From contig CACWTU010000004.1 of assembly GCA_902763885.1 (NCBI GenBank), positions 62,001 through 126,000 of the forward strand: a stretch of 64,000 bases of DNA. Direction: 5' to 3'. This document shows positions 1 to 8,455 of the stretch, one piece after another (the stretch's first letter is position 1; the number at the start of each line of letters is the position of its first letter). This stretch comes from an uncultured Bacteroidales bacterium. GTDB lineage: Bacteria; Bacteroidota; Bacteroidia; Bacteroidales; Bacteroidaceae. The position numbers and the translations under genes were made by a program. Below the pieces are notes generated by a model. It saw nothing but the letters and a program-made list of their open reading frames with translations, was not told where the DNA came from and did not search any database.

Positions 1-729
1 ATGCCCGATATGAACCTCAAAAGAACCATTACACTGTTTTTTATACTGATGATTTCTGTTGTAACCTTTGCTCAGCGTGGCGGAGGCGGCGGAGGTGGCT
101 TCGGTGGAGGCGGTGGTATGGGCGGAGGCGGCGGCTTCGGCGGCGGTATGGGCATGGGCGGCGGAGGCGGCTTTGGAGGCGGTGGAGGCCGTGGCGGTTT
201 CGGCGGTGGCGGATTCGGCTGGGGCGCATCTGTCATCAATGACAGCACAGCTCTGGAAAGGACCAGTGCCAACCTTACATTCGTAGAGGGCCGTGGTGCA
301 GGCAACGCTATCCGTGACGATGATTTGAAGCAGCTTCTGGATTCCGTTCAGTTTGAAAAATTTGATGCCGCCCGCAAAAAATTCATTAAGGCTGACAATA
401 AGGAAACCATAGGTACAATTATGATTGTTCCTACTGCAATCCTTACACTTATAGCGGCAACTCACAGGTCAGATGATGACCCTGGGCTATCTGAAAAGCT
501 ATACATCATTTCTGGAGCTTTAGCCGTACCTGCACTAACCTTCTATTGTTGGGGTCGAATAGGCAGAGGCAAAGCTAAACGAGCGATAGAAAAAATAGCG
601 GATGAATACAACCATGAGCTTGAATTAAGGCAGGCCGCCAAACTCCTGCAATTTGAGTTTGAACCCACAGTATTCCTACCTACCGATAAGTCCCCCGCTT
701 TTGGACTCACGGTAAGCTTGGACTTTTAG
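1..729 (+). CDS. Gly-rich secreted protein, possibly 5'-truncated
   Basis: I do not recognise a family. The first 25 residues look like a signal peptide (ISVVTFAQ cleavage region). Residues about 26-75 are almost only Gly with Phe and Met (GGGFGGG-type repeats), followed by a normal-composition domain. Two hydrophobic stretches near residues 137-152 and 168-184 could be a membrane hairpin, with a charged stretch after it. The open frame begins at base 1 so the gene could extend upstream; an internal Met at base 10 gives the best signal peptide. The same GGFGG repeat occurs in the protein at 28125-29105 and as an insert in the GH3 enzyme, suggesting a shared low-complexity module. The stop lies directly before a heptamer repeat array. 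Confidence 0.6.
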   Translation: MPDMNLKRTITLFFILMISVVTFAQRGGGGGGGFGGGGGMGGGGGFGGGMGMGGGGGFGGGGGRGGFGGGGFGWGASVINDSTALERTSANLTFVEGRGAGNAIRDDDLKQLLDSVQFEKFDAARKKFIKADNKETIGTIMIVPTAILTLIAATHRSDDDPGLSEKLYIISGALAVPALTFYCWGRIGRGKAKRAIEKIADEYNHELELRQAAKLLQFEFEPTVFLPTDKSPAFGLTVSLDF

Positions 730-860
730 AATTGAAAATTGAAAATTGAAAATTGAAAAATATAAGAAAGGGTTCGGAATTATCCGAACCCTTTCTTAAT
801 GTCGCGGGTATTAACGCAGGTGCTTGTTAATTTTCAATTTTCAATTTTCAATTTTCAATT
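730..860. repeat. Heptamer-flanked hairpin element, copy 1
   Basis: Arrays of the heptamer GAAAATT (730-760) and its complement TTTTCAA (829-860) flank a 15-bp perfect stem (764-778 with 783-797, AAGAAAGGGTTCGGA and complement) and a short conserved piece containing GCGGGTATTAACGCAGG. The element lies between convergent genes and looks like a bidirectional terminator. The right array supplies the TGA stop of the GH115 gene. Related copies are at 27980-28122 and 40427-40577. Confidence 0.8.
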
Positions 861-3413
861 CTCCCTGACGTACGGAGACTCCGGCATGAAGAGATAGCTC
901 TTAATATACCCGCCAGCATCAATCACCACCTTCTCAAATACAGTACCCGGTTCAATGGGACGGATAGTAAGTGTATGCTCACCCTTGGCCGCCTTGCCCA
1001 GCTGTACGCGGTCATCCTTGACACGGGTAGCAACTGTGGGATAGTAAACTGAGTAAATGTTACGCTGATCCTCATTCAGACGCTCATTGAACACAACTTC
1101 AACCTCCTGACCGCCATCCAGGCTTACCATGTAGCGGTGTCCCTCAAGACGGTAGAATGTCAATGTGGCATTAACTGCAATCACAGCTGAGAGATTCTCA
1201 ACATCATCAGTAAGATTGAACTTATAGGTCATGCTGGCGCCATCGGTAGGCTGGCTGTAAGGCATCAAAGCCACGCCTGACAGTGTTCGGCCCATGAAAG
1301 GAATTGTAGTCCACTTGGCTGAACCGGTGGTAACTGCATTTTGTGAATAGTAGTGCTCAGCCTCCATGGCAACAACGCCATCCTTCTGAGTGAAAACGTA
1401 TCCTCCATTCTTCTCTCCCACCTCAACGCGGCTCACGCGCGGCTGTGTATCGGCACGGAAATTATCGTTCCATGATGTGTAGCCTATGTGCTTCTGGATC
1501 ATCATGCCGTTCCACTTTCCGCCGGCCATCTCCTTGTTGTAATATGCGCACAGCTCGGCATCACGCTTAAAGTCACGCTCGCAACGCTCTGCCCAGTAGT
1601 TCGCAGCAGGATCATTGTTGCGTACCAGCTTCTGGTTCATAGCCTGGCTGTAATACATGTCATAGATGTTTCCCATAGCCTGTACGGGGAACAGGATTAT
1701 CTGCTGATAAGCGTCACGATATTCTGGTTTCAGTTTCAGATACTGACGCAGGGCCTCAGCCTCCAGGCGTGCATAATCGTCGCAAACCTGCTCAAACTCA
1801 CCGGTCTCAAGTGTGTAGTACTGACGTGCATCAAGCATCTCGGCGCTGATACGGCCGTTGTACTTACAGCAAAGATTCAGGATGCGTGCAGCCTCTTGGG
1901 CCTCTTCTTCACCGAAGAACTCCTTGCAGAACTCGTATGTGTGGTCCAGCAGGTTGTCAACAGTGAATGATGTGGGGTTCCAGGCCATATCCAGGAACAG
2001 TGTGATGGGATACTCCATAGGCTTGAGGTCACCAACATTAAGCACCCAGATTTTGTCAACTCCGTAATCATATGTAAGCTGCATCTGCTCCCAAAGGTGC
2101 TGTATCGGAGTGATATTCAACCACTTTGAGTTACGCGGTGCACCTACATAGTCCACATGATAGTACATACCCCAGCCGCCTTTACGCTTGCGCTCCTCGG
2201 CATTGGGCAGACGGCGGATGTCACCCCAGTTGTCATCCGACAAAAGGATGATCACATCGTCAGGCACGCGCAAACCCTTGTTATAATAGGTCTGAACCTC
2301 CTTGTAGAGTGCCCATACCTGCGGACGCTGCTCGGCAGGCTTTCCGGTTACCTCCTTGATGATCTGACGCTGATCGGCGAACAGGCCCTCCAGCATCTTC
2401 ATGTTATCCTCATCGCTGCCTCTCAGCTCGGCATCACCGTCACCGCGCATACCGATGGTAATCAGATCCTCAGTATCCTTGGCACGTTCCATGCCCTCAC
2501 GGAAGAAACGCTGCAGCTCATCCTTATTAACTGTATAATCCCACTGACCACCGTATGCCTTAGGGTTACGTGCCCATTCCTGATGGTTACGTGCCATAGG
2601 CTCATGGTGTGAAGTACCCATGATTATACCCATCTCATTGGCAGTCTTTGAGTTCTCAGGATCATCAGCATAGAATGCCCAACCCCACATGGCCGGCCAC
2701 ATAAAGTTGGCACGCAGTCTCAGCAGCAGTTCAAAGCAGCATGCATAGAACTCATGGCCACCACGCTGTGTACCGAATGTGTTCCTTACCCATGTTGTAA
2801 GACATGGATCCTCATCGTTCAGGAAAATGCCACGATAGGTCACAGCAGGCTCACCTGCGGTATAAGTACCCTTGGCCAGTGAAACGTTATCCTGATGTTC
2901 AATTGGAACGTCAGCCCAGTAGTACCAGGGAGATACGCCAATCTGCTCAGACAATTCATATATACCGTAAATGGCACCGCGCATATCGCTACCTGCAATC
3001 ACCAGAGCCTCATCAATACCCTTGATAGGATTCTCCACAACAGTCATGATATACTTTTCACGCTTGCCCTGCAGATCCTTCTTGTTGATTTTCTTAGCCT
3101 TGATGATCTGAGCAATGTACTTGCTGTCAATTGTACCTACAATCACAGGCTTACCGCTTATGCCGGCTGCATCATAAATCACCTTAGCCTCCTGCCCTGC
3201 TACAGCCTTGAAATCCTTCTGCAAAGCCTTCAGAGCAATCTGAACACCGCTCTTATCGGCCTCATCAGCCAGAATCTGAACAGGCTTGCCGTTCTCAATA
3301 AGAGTAAATCTGTCACCGGATAATTCATTAAATGAAATGCCTTTGTTATCGGCAGCAATGGCCGATGCACACGTAAGCGCAAACACGCTTAGGACTAATA
3401 GAATCTTTCTCAT
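855..3413 (-). CDS. GH115 family xylan alpha-glucuronidase
   Basis: Predicted to remove (4-O-methyl)glucuronic acid side chains from glucuronoxylan in the periplasm or at the cell surface. The 852-aa length fits family GH115. A signal peptide covers residues 1-20. Family-like motifs are YRGIFLNDE (193-201), NFMWPAMWG (236-244) and GTSHHEPM (266-273). The C-terminal third is beta-rich and probably forms the accessory domains usual in this family. The promoter-like TATATTTG is about 38 bp upstream on the minus strand. The last codons (Glu-Asn-stop) come from a heptamer repeat. The GH3 beta-glucosidase at 17.7-20 kb may work in the same plant-polysaccharide lifestyle, but there is no SusCD pair next to this gene, so this is not a classical PUL. 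Family call is strong; exact substrate is inferred. Confidence 0.9.
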   Translation of the reverse strand: MRKILLVLSVFALTCASAIAADNKGISFNELSGDRFTLIENGKPVQILADEADKSGVQIALKALQKDFKAVAGQEAKVIYDAAGISGKPVIVGTIDSKYIAQIIKAKKINKKDLQGKREKYIMTVVENPIKGIDEALVIAGSDMRGAIYGIYELSEQIGVSPWYYWADVPIEHQDNVSLAKGTYTAGEPAVTYRGIFLNDEDPCLTTWVRNTFGTQRGGHEFYACCFELLLRLRANFMWPAMWGWAFYADDPENSKTANEMGIIMGTSHHEPMARNHQEWARNPKAYGGQWDYTVNKDELQRFFREGMERAKDTEDLITIGMRGDGDAELRGSDEDNMKMLEGLFADQRQIIKEVTGKPAEQRPQVWALYKEVQTYYNKGLRVPDDVIILLSDDNWGDIRRLPNAEERKRKGGWGMYYHVDYVGAPRNSKWLNITPIQHLWEQMQLTYDYGVDKIWVLNVGDLKPMEYPITLFLDMAWNPTSFTVDNLLDHTYEFCKEFFGEEEAQEAARILNLCCKYNGRISAEMLDARQYYTLETGEFEQVCDDYARLEAEALRQYLKLKPEYRDAYQQIILFPVQAMGNIYDMYYSQAMNQKLVRNNDPAANYWAERCERDFKRDAELCAYYNKEMAGGKWNGMMIQKHIGYTSWNDNFRADTQPRVSRVEVGEKNGGYVFTQKDGVVAMEAEHYYSQNAVTTGSAKWTTIPFMGRTLSGVALMPYSQPTDGASMTYKFNLTDDVENLSAVIAVNATLTFYRLEGHRYMVSLDGGQEVEVVFNERLNEDQRNIYSVYYPTVATRVKDDRVQLGKAAKGEHTLTIRPIEPGTVFEKVVIDAGGYIKSYLFMPESPYVREN

Positions 3414-3450
3414 ATTTATATTTGGTTATAATTGTTAGCAAAATCAATTG

Positions 3451-3458
3451 CAAATATA
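3451..3458 (-). promoter_or_regulatory. -7 box of the GH115 gene
   Basis: Minus-strand TATATTTG matches the Bacteroidetes TAnnTTTG -7 consensus about 38 nt before the start codon; a clear TTTG -33 element is not obvious. Confidence 0.4.
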
Positions 3459-3496
3459 ATCAAAACTTCAATAAAACAGCCTCTTTCCAAGCGAGC

Positions 3497-3527
3497 GGAA
3501 TTGAGAAGGGTATTACCCCTCAATTCC
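3497..3527. repeat. Solo hairpin related to the ~185-bp element
   Basis: GGAATTGAG and CTCAATTCC arms enclose AAGGGTATTACCC. These arms match the terminal repeats of the element at 7612-7794, with the ~140-bp conserved interior absent. It may be a deletion remnant or an unrelated terminator; it sits at the 3' side of the UPF0280 gene. Confidence 0.45.
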
Positions 3528-4275
3528 CCTTAAAAATGCGTAATTCGTATTGCCCGCAGACAGCAAGTCGGTCATCTTTAACGGCCAAAGCGCCCAAGAT
3601 GTCAGGTGTGTTTTGGATGCGGTCTATGACAGGTTGCAGGTCGTTTATGGTTTGGATGCGGTTGGCAAAGGCGGTCGCGTAACTATCGGCTAACAGAACG
3701 TCTTTGCAGATTATCATCATGGCATCGGCGCGGCCCAGGCTAAGAGAAGGGCCTACGGTGCCGCTGGAGGTGCATATGCCTAGCGGAAAAGCCGATGCAG
3801 GGATGTGGAGCCCTACTCTTTCGGATAATGGGGACTGACCGGCAAAGACGCTTATATCCATATCAGAGGCTGCCTCAGCATAAATATCCCCACCGTTCTC
3901 AACAATTACCTCTTTAACATTAAACCTGCTCTTTATGAAATCGGCAACATTCTTGGCAACAGCACCCGCTACTGCACTCATTGGACCTATCCCTGTCTTG
4001 TGGCTTACGCGCGACATCTCTTTCAGAATAGCAGGAGCCTCTAGGCCTGCATCATAGGGCGTCAGAGCGGCCTTATACCCTGGATCCATGAGCAGATAGG
4101 CATCCATTGTGCGGCGCAACTCCACAAGCGCCCCATACACTTCCTGCTCCATAGACGCAGAATAGGAGCCGCTGTCGACTCCTATCCAAAGGTCTGATTC
4201 AAGGAACTTTACGCAGAACCAGCGTCTCTCGTCATTAGAGAAACGGCTGCGGTAGCTGCGTTCCTTGTATTCCAT
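3520..4275 (-). CDS. UPF0280 family protein (COG2122, ApbE-like fold)
   Basis: A 251-aa protein of the UPF0280 family, which is distantly related to ApbE flavin transferases. Conserved signatures are GIGPMSAVAGA (95-105) and VENGGDIY (125-132), plus a Gly-rich SSGTVGPS stretch. It is the last gene of a minus-strand cluster with the NIL-ferredoxin (6-bp gap) and the DUF39 protein. COG2122 was found together with those two families in anaerobes and methanogens that make homocysteine directly from sulfide, where its own biochemical role is not settled. Its position here supports the same pathway. No signal peptide, so likely cytoplasmic. The end of the frame overlaps the hairpin at 3497-3527. 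Confidence 0.85.
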   Translation of the reverse strand: MEYKERSYRSRFSNDERRWFCVKFLESDLWIGVDSGSYSASMEQEVYGALVELRRTMDAYLLMDPGYKAALTPYDAGLEAPAILKEMSRVSHKTGIGPMSAVAGAVAKNVADFIKSRFNVKEVIVENGGDIYAEAASDMDISVFAGQSPLSERVGLHIPASAFPLGICTSSGTVGPSLSLGRADAMMIICKDVLLADSYATAFANRIQTINDLQPVIDRIQNTPDILGALAVKDDRLAVCGQYELRIFKGN

Positions 4276-4281
4276 TACAGA

Positions 4282-4692
4282 TCAGTCTGCAAATTCAATA
4301 TGAAACAGCTTGAGCGGGCATGCTGTTATGCACATCTTGCACACCACGCACTTGTCGGGCTGGAAACGCAGCTTCCAATCGGGGGCGCCAATTGACAAGG
4401 CCCCTGACGGACAGGCCGATGTACAAGCGCCGCAACTTACGCATTTGGAATCGTCATAGCTGATTTTTTTCTCCAGCGGGCTTACATCCACCCCACTCGT
4501 CTGCATGAAATCAATGGCCCTACGTATATGATCCGAATCGGAATCCAGCTCCAGCACAAGCTTTCCGCTGCGTCCGCCGTCAATATCGGCCTTGATGATG
4601 CTCACCATGATATCGAACTTCTTGATCAGCTCATAGATAAGCGGGCGGCTGGCCTCGCCATCGGGGAATGATATAACTACTTTCTTTGTCAT
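4282..4692 (-). CDS. NIL domain / 2x[4Fe-4S] ferredoxin (homocysteine biosynthesis)
   Basis: A 136-aa protein with an N-terminal NIL domain (about 1-75) and a C-terminal dicluster ferredoxin. The cluster ligands are Cys84, 87, 90, 94 and Cys115, 118, 121, 125 in two CxxCxxCxxxC(P) motifs. The architecture matches the Methanosarcina protein MA1822, which with a DUF39 protein is needed for direct sulfide incorporation into homocysteine. It likely delivers electrons for reducing a persulfide or thioacid intermediate (inference from the family literature). It lies 11 bp after the DUF39 gene and 6 bp before UPF0280, so the three are probably one transcript. Confidence 0.9.
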   Translation of the reverse strand: MTKKVVISFPDGEASRPLIYELIKKFDIMVSIIKADIDGGRSGKLVLELDSDSDHIRRAIDFMQTSGVDVSPLEKKISYDDSKCVSCGACTSACPSGALSIGAPDWKLRFQPDKCVVCKMCITACPLKLFHIEFAD

Positions 4693-4703
4693 AACAGTCT
4701 GAT

Positions 4704-5849
4704 TTACAAGTTCAAATCTTTAAGTCCCTGAAGTGACCTTCCCGTAGGCATCGGCCTTACCGGAGCGGTCAGCTCAAACTGTCCCTTCTCAATCCAATCC
4801 TTAAGGATAGCTGCAATCTTACGGGCCTTGAAGAGACTTGAAAGAGGTGCAGTGTGGATTTTCTTGCCCATGAACTCAATCTCACCGGAGCGCAGCTGCT
4901 CATAGTTGACTTTGCCTATAAGTTCGCCACGGCCGCCGTAATCCTCGATGAAGGTATCAATCTGACAGTTACGTATGCTCACGCGGTGAGCAAGGTCCTC
5001 ATCAAGCAGCGGGATAGGCACGCCTATACCTACGTACATCGTAACGCCGTATTTCTCAAAATATGCGCCGCGCAGGAACTCGCTCGACATCTCCCTCATC
5101 TCGCCCATTACGGCCAATGTACGGGCATTGCCCATAGGCACGCCATACTCGTTAAGAGGCTTTGAGCAGTTGAACTGAGTGCCGTTCCAAACCACATAAC
5201 CCTGAGTTCCGCAAAGGAAAATGCGTGTACCCAATCCTATGGTCCTGCACTCAGGATCATTCAGCAAAGGTGAAAGCTCACCAGCCGAGCTGTACGACGC
5301 ATTCTTCATGCGCGGCAGCAGAGTGCCCATATAAGTATAGAGCGTGCGGTCTGTAGAGTTCACAGCCACATTATAGTTCTGATATGCATTACGGGGATTC
5401 ATCAGTATAGCCTCATTGATGGTCTTAAGCGATATCTGTGTCTTGATGTGCTTGCGCGGGTAACAGTCAGTACCCTTACCCCAAGCCTCAAGAGTCAGCT
5501 CCTTACCGTCAATAAGCTCCTGAATGATGTGTGCACCGCCATAAGTAGGATTCTGCGGATTGCAGTCAGTAGCACCCACAAACGTATCCACAGCAGCCAG
5601 ACCACCGCTAACAGGCACACCGTTAATCTCAATCCTCTCCATACGGATAGGCGGATTTGCGTGACCGAAGTTCAGGAACGCACCGCTTGAGCACATAGCC
5701 CCGAACGTAGCGGTAGTAACCACATCAACCTTCTCAAGAATCTCCTTAGGCGCCATGGTGCGGGCCATTTCCGATACCTCCTCGGCCGTCAGAACCACCG
5801 CCTTACCCTTGCGGATCTTCTCATTAATCTCCTCGTAACTCTTACTCAT
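4704..5849 (-). CDS. DUF39/HcyBio homocysteine biosynthesis protein (COG1900)
   Basis: A 381-aa protein of the HcyBio (DUF39, COG1900) family, thought to convert an aspartate-semialdehyde-derived precursor and sulfide into homocysteine in anaerobes. Visible signatures are TTATFGAMCSSGA near the N-terminus (a conserved Cys), GGAHIIQEL, TDCYPR, and the GTQGYVVWNGTQF stretch. The start at 5849 (MSKSYEEINEK) is chosen because upstream in-frame codons encode residues not typical of the family and run into a REP palindrome. First gene of the cluster with the NIL-ferredoxin and UPF0280 genes. The archaeal homologue carries CBS domains, which are absent here. The same window also carries MetA/MetY, a conventional route to homocysteine. 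Confidence 0.9.
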   Translation of the reverse strand: MSKSYEEINEKIRKGKAVVLTAEEVSEMARTMAPKEILEKVDVVTTATFGAMCSSGAFLNFGHANPPIRMERIEINGVPVSGGLAAVDTFVGATDCNPQNPTYGGAHIIQELIDGKELTLEAWGKGTDCYPRKHIKTQISLKTINEAILMNPRNAYQNYNVAVNSTDRTLYTYMGTLLPRMKNASYSSAGELSPLLNDPECRTIGLGTRIFLCGTQGYVVWNGTQFNCSKPLNEYGVPMGNARTLAVMGEMREMSSEFLRGAYFEKYGVTMYVGIGVPIPLLDEDLAHRVSIRNCQIDTFIEDYGGRGELIGKVNYEQLRSGEIEFMGKKIHTAPLSSLFKARKIAAILKDWIEKGQFELTAPVRPMPTGRSLQGLKDLNL

Positions 5850-5882
5850 TTCAAAGTTTTCTAAAACATCTGCAAAGATAAT

Positions 5883-5966
5883 AAAATGATACAATTGGGG
5901 TCAGACCCCTTTTGTACTATTTTCGAAAATGATACAAAAGGGGTCTGACCCCAATTGTATCATTTT
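5883..5966. repeat. REP pair, AATTG variant, inverted
   Basis: Two inverted palindromes (5883-5917 and 5931-5966) with core GGGGTCAGACCCC/GGGGTCTGACCCC and outer arms GATACAA...TTGTATC or TTGTAC. The outer arms differ from the main GTACC-armed family but still pair. The right unit supplies the TGA stop of the DUF4419 gene. Confidence 0.9.
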
Positions 5967-7453
5967 AGTCTGTCTGCCATTATTTCCACCTTTGGGAGGT
6001 CATCACGCTCAGACATGGTAATCTCAAAATGAGTGCCGGTAATAGGAGTCTTGACAGTTTTATAGCCCACGTATGATATCTCCAGATCGTGTTCCGGATT
6101 GACCAGCTTAAGAGAAAAGTTCCCCTCCATATCAGTGACGCAATGTGCAACAATTCGGTCCGATGGGTCACGCTCACATACATTCACTATCATCATCGGC
6201 CCCTCCTTATCACGGACAATACCAGTTATTATATCACCGGCCGATGGTTTACCACCCGATACCACCACTTTTGTCTCATCGGGCTTATCTGCACTGCCTG
6301 TATTAACATATGAGGGGTCACGCAGAGGTATCGGTATTCCGCTATATTGATCTTTAACCAGCCAGCCAATCTCCGGGCGAAGGGTCTTGGTCTCCACATC
6401 CTGCGTCAGCCCCACTATGCCGGCACGCACCTCCAGGTAATTGGTCTGCATGATATTTCCTAAATCATCTTCAATGTGTTGAGTAATGGGAACACTTGTC
6501 ATAACAGTGGGCAGATCGTGCCCGTACGCTATCTTTTCGGGGCGTTCACCATATAAATCAAACGGTATGAACTCCAGAAACCAGCCGTCAAACTTTGTTG
6601 CACCGTTTTCTGCCAGCGGAAGACACCCCTCATTCTTGAGATGAAAATTCTTGGGTCGTCCCTTGATTGCCATATTCCACCAGAAATCAACATTGGGCTT
6701 GCCCTCCGATGCCGCCACGAACTCTTTCAGTATCGGATCCAGCCTGTCGGTCCACTCTTTTACTCCATAATTGCCCAGCTCGCGAGTCTTTTCACGCAGC
6801 AGTTTCCAGTCATCGGGAGTACCCTCCAGGGTAACGCTGGGAATACCGCATCCTTCCATTCTCTCAACAAACTCAAAATAGGGCTTGACCGCATCCATCA
6901 GCGTAATCTGTGACACCATACGCTCCACCATACCCGTAGTTGAGAAATTGCATGTCAGCAGCTCATCCAGATCACCTTTTGTGTTCTCCCCTATCAGATC
7001 GGCAAACATTTCAACCTTCCTGGCCGTTGTGGTCTCAAGGTTGGTCCTGATTTCCAGTCTCTTCTTGCCCTCATGATTCACCAGATACCCCCTGAACCTG
7101 TCCGGATTTCGGTTTACATACTGCGAGAACCCGTTGCTTATCAGAATCCACATGATATCGGGCGAAAGCACAATAGGCCTGTGCTCAGCGTATGCCAGGC
7201 AAACCATTGTAAAGAACGGATTGTCATCCCCGTCCACCAGTGATCTGTTCTTAAAGCTGCAATCCAGATAAGGGCCGCCGGCCAGTTTGCGGCCCAAATC
7301 AAAACCATTCATTACAGGCAGAATCTTCCTTGCAATCTCCACATCCTCCACCTTAAATGTAATGGAGCCCGATGAATCACTCTTCTTCCTGGCCGATGCA
7401 AACACGCTCCCCACCAGGACAAGCACCGCAAAAGCAAAAACAATCTTTCTCAT
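5960..7453 (-). CDS. DUF4419 domain secreted protein with CarboxypepD-reg-like C-terminus
   Basis: A 497-aa protein. Start at 7453 gives a clean signal peptide (MRKIVFAFAVLVLVGSVFA); the longer open frame to 7570 runs into a repeat. The body matches the DUF4419 pattern: SPDIMWILISNGFSQYV near the N-terminal third and WWNMAIKGRP in the middle. The last ~85 residues (DIITGIVRDKEGP...YVGYKTV) resemble a carboxypeptidase-regulatory-like beta-sandwich, a common Bacteroidetes add-on. DUF4419 function is unknown. It is monocistronic by spacing. The stop codon lies inside a REP palindrome, so the C-terminal residues may have been altered by that insertion. Confidence 0.8.
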   Translation of the reverse strand: MRKIVFAFAVLVLVGSVFASARKKSDSSGSITFKVEDVEIARKILPVMNGFDLGRKLAGGPYLDCSFKNRSLVDGDDNPFFTMVCLAYAEHRPIVLSPDIMWILISNGFSQYVNRNPDRFRGYLVNHEGKKRLEIRTNLETTTARKVEMFADLIGENTKGDLDELLTCNFSTTGMVERMVSQITLMDAVKPYFEFVERMEGCGIPSVTLEGTPDDWKLLREKTRELGNYGVKEWTDRLDPILKEFVAASEGKPNVDFWWNMAIKGRPKNFHLKNEGCLPLAENGATKFDGWFLEFIPFDLYGERPEKIAYGHDLPTVMTSVPITQHIEDDLGNIMQTNYLEVRAGIVGLTQDVETKTLRPEIGWLVKDQYSGIPIPLRDPSYVNTGSADKPDETKVVVSGGKPSAGDIITGIVRDKEGPMMIVNVCERDPSDRIVAHCVTDMEGNFSLKLVNPEHDLEISYVGYKTVKTPITGTHFEITMSERDDLPKVEIMADRLK

Positions 7454-7567
7454 ATCCACAAGTTTTTGCTGCAAATATACCCCGCGTCCAAACTCTCCAC
7501 CAAGCAAAAAGCGTTGCAATCCCGTTGCAATTTGTGTTTCCCTAAAAAAGGTTGACTCGGATTTCGC

Positions 7568-7595
7568 CAAAGGGGTCTGTCCCCAATTGTATCAT
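7568..7595. repeat. Single REP palindrome, mixed arms
   Basis: CAAAGGGG, TCTGT, CCCC core with a following AATTGTATCAT arm. The left arm fits the GTACC family and the right arm fits the AATTG variant, so the outer dyad is imperfect. Confidence 0.7.
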
Positions 7596-7611
7596 ATCTC
7601 TCCCAGTGAGT

Positions 7612-7794
7612 GGAATTGAGGGGTTATACCCTCCAGAAACCGTCGTCACCCTCGGCGCGTCAGAGGGAGGGGCCCGTCACTAAGAAGATGCTCTGGAAGA
7701 TGGGAACTTGTTCACGTCTTTCAGAGCGTCTTATTAGGGATGGGAGGGATAGCGCGAAGCGCGTAGTTTCAGGAGGGTATAACCCCTCAATTCC
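7612..7794. repeat. ~185-bp element with terminal inverted repeats, copy A
   Basis: A perfect 23-bp inverted repeat (7612-7634 and 7772-7794, starting GGAATTGAGGGGTTATACCC) encloses a conserved interior that includes CGGCGCGTCAGAGGGAGGGG, CTCTGGAAGATGG, TTTCAGAGCGTCTTATT and GCGCGAAGCGCG. Related copies are at 34214-34425 (same orientation) and 37441-37622 (inverted). The stretch 7596-7871 otherwise holds no gene. Confidence 0.85.
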
Positions 7795-7871
7795 CCCACC
7801 AATTTCGCCACAAAGGGAAGCCCATTAACCACATTTATAATAAGTATACAAAAAGTACCATAGTGAATGAG

Positions 7872-7879
7872 TAATTTTG
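7872..7879 (+). promoter_or_regulatory. -7 box of the lipid operon
   Basis: TAATTTTG matches TAnnTTTG 25 nt before the acyltransferase start. No convincing -33 TTTG at the expected spacing. Confidence 0.45.
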
Positions 7880-7903
7880 CAGCCTTATTAAAAAACAAAC
7901 CTT

Positions 7904-8455
7904 ATGTGGCGTAAATTCTGCGGATGGATACTGAGAGTCTGGGGCTGGGAGACAAGCCCTTTCCTGCCCCCCGAACCCAAGTGCATACTTCTGGGCGTAC
8001 CCCATACATCAATGCTTGACTTTGTAGTGGCTTACCTGTTCTACGTATCAATAGGCGGCAAAACTTTCTGCATGGTAAAGAAAAGCCTCTTCTTCCCGCC
8101 CTTAGGCTGGATCTTGAGAGCCATCGGCGGCATACCGGTAGATAGAAAGCATCCAGGATCAGTAGTGCGCTCCGTAATCAAGGAGATGGAAAAAACCGAT
8201 CTCATGCACCTGGCCATCGCCCCCGAGGGAACCCGCAAGCCAATAGCCCGATGGAAAACCGGTTACCACTTCATTGCCAAGGCTGCAAACATCCCCGTTT
8301 ACCTCTGCTACTTTGACTGGGGCCGCAAAAGAATCGCGGTCGATCAGAAATTTGAGCTTACAGATGATGCCAATGCCGATACCCGCCGCATCCAGGAAAT
8401 ATATGAAAGCATGAACCTTAAAGGACGTCATCCCAACAAATACCTTACAAAATGA
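7904..8455 (+). CDS. PlsC-like 1-acyl-glycerol-3-phosphate acyltransferase
   Basis: A 183-aa member of the PlsC/LPLAT acyltransferase family, predicted to transfer an acyl group to a lysophospholipid or related acceptor at the inner membrane. The catalytic HX4D motif is His34-Asp39 (HTSMLD) and the substrate-binding EGTR motif is 108-111. It is short for PlsC (about 240 aa), lacking a long N-terminal membrane anchor, though residues 1-15 are amphipathic and aromatic. It overlaps the next gene, an acyl-CoA ligase, by 4 bp (ATGA), so the two are translationally coupled. The acceptor is not determined from sequence; a phospholipid-remodelling or ornithine-lipid role is possible. Confidence 0.88.
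   Translation: MWRKFCGWILRVWGWETSPFLPPEPKCILLGVPHTSMLDFVVAYLFYVSIGGKTFCMVKKSLFFPPLGWILRAIGGIPVDRKHPGSVVRSVIKEMEKTDLMHLAIAPEGTRKPIARWKTGYHFIAKAANIPVYLCYFDWGRKRIAVDQKFELTDDANADTRRIQEIYESMNLKGRHPNKYLTK

Noticed and set aside
72-305. Pro-rich antisense ORF opposite the Gly-rich region
   Set aside because: It is the mirror of GGN codons on the other strand and has no support of its own.
855-3413. A polysaccharide utilisation locus around GH115
   Set aside because: No SusC/SusD pair or hybrid two-component regulator is adjacent.
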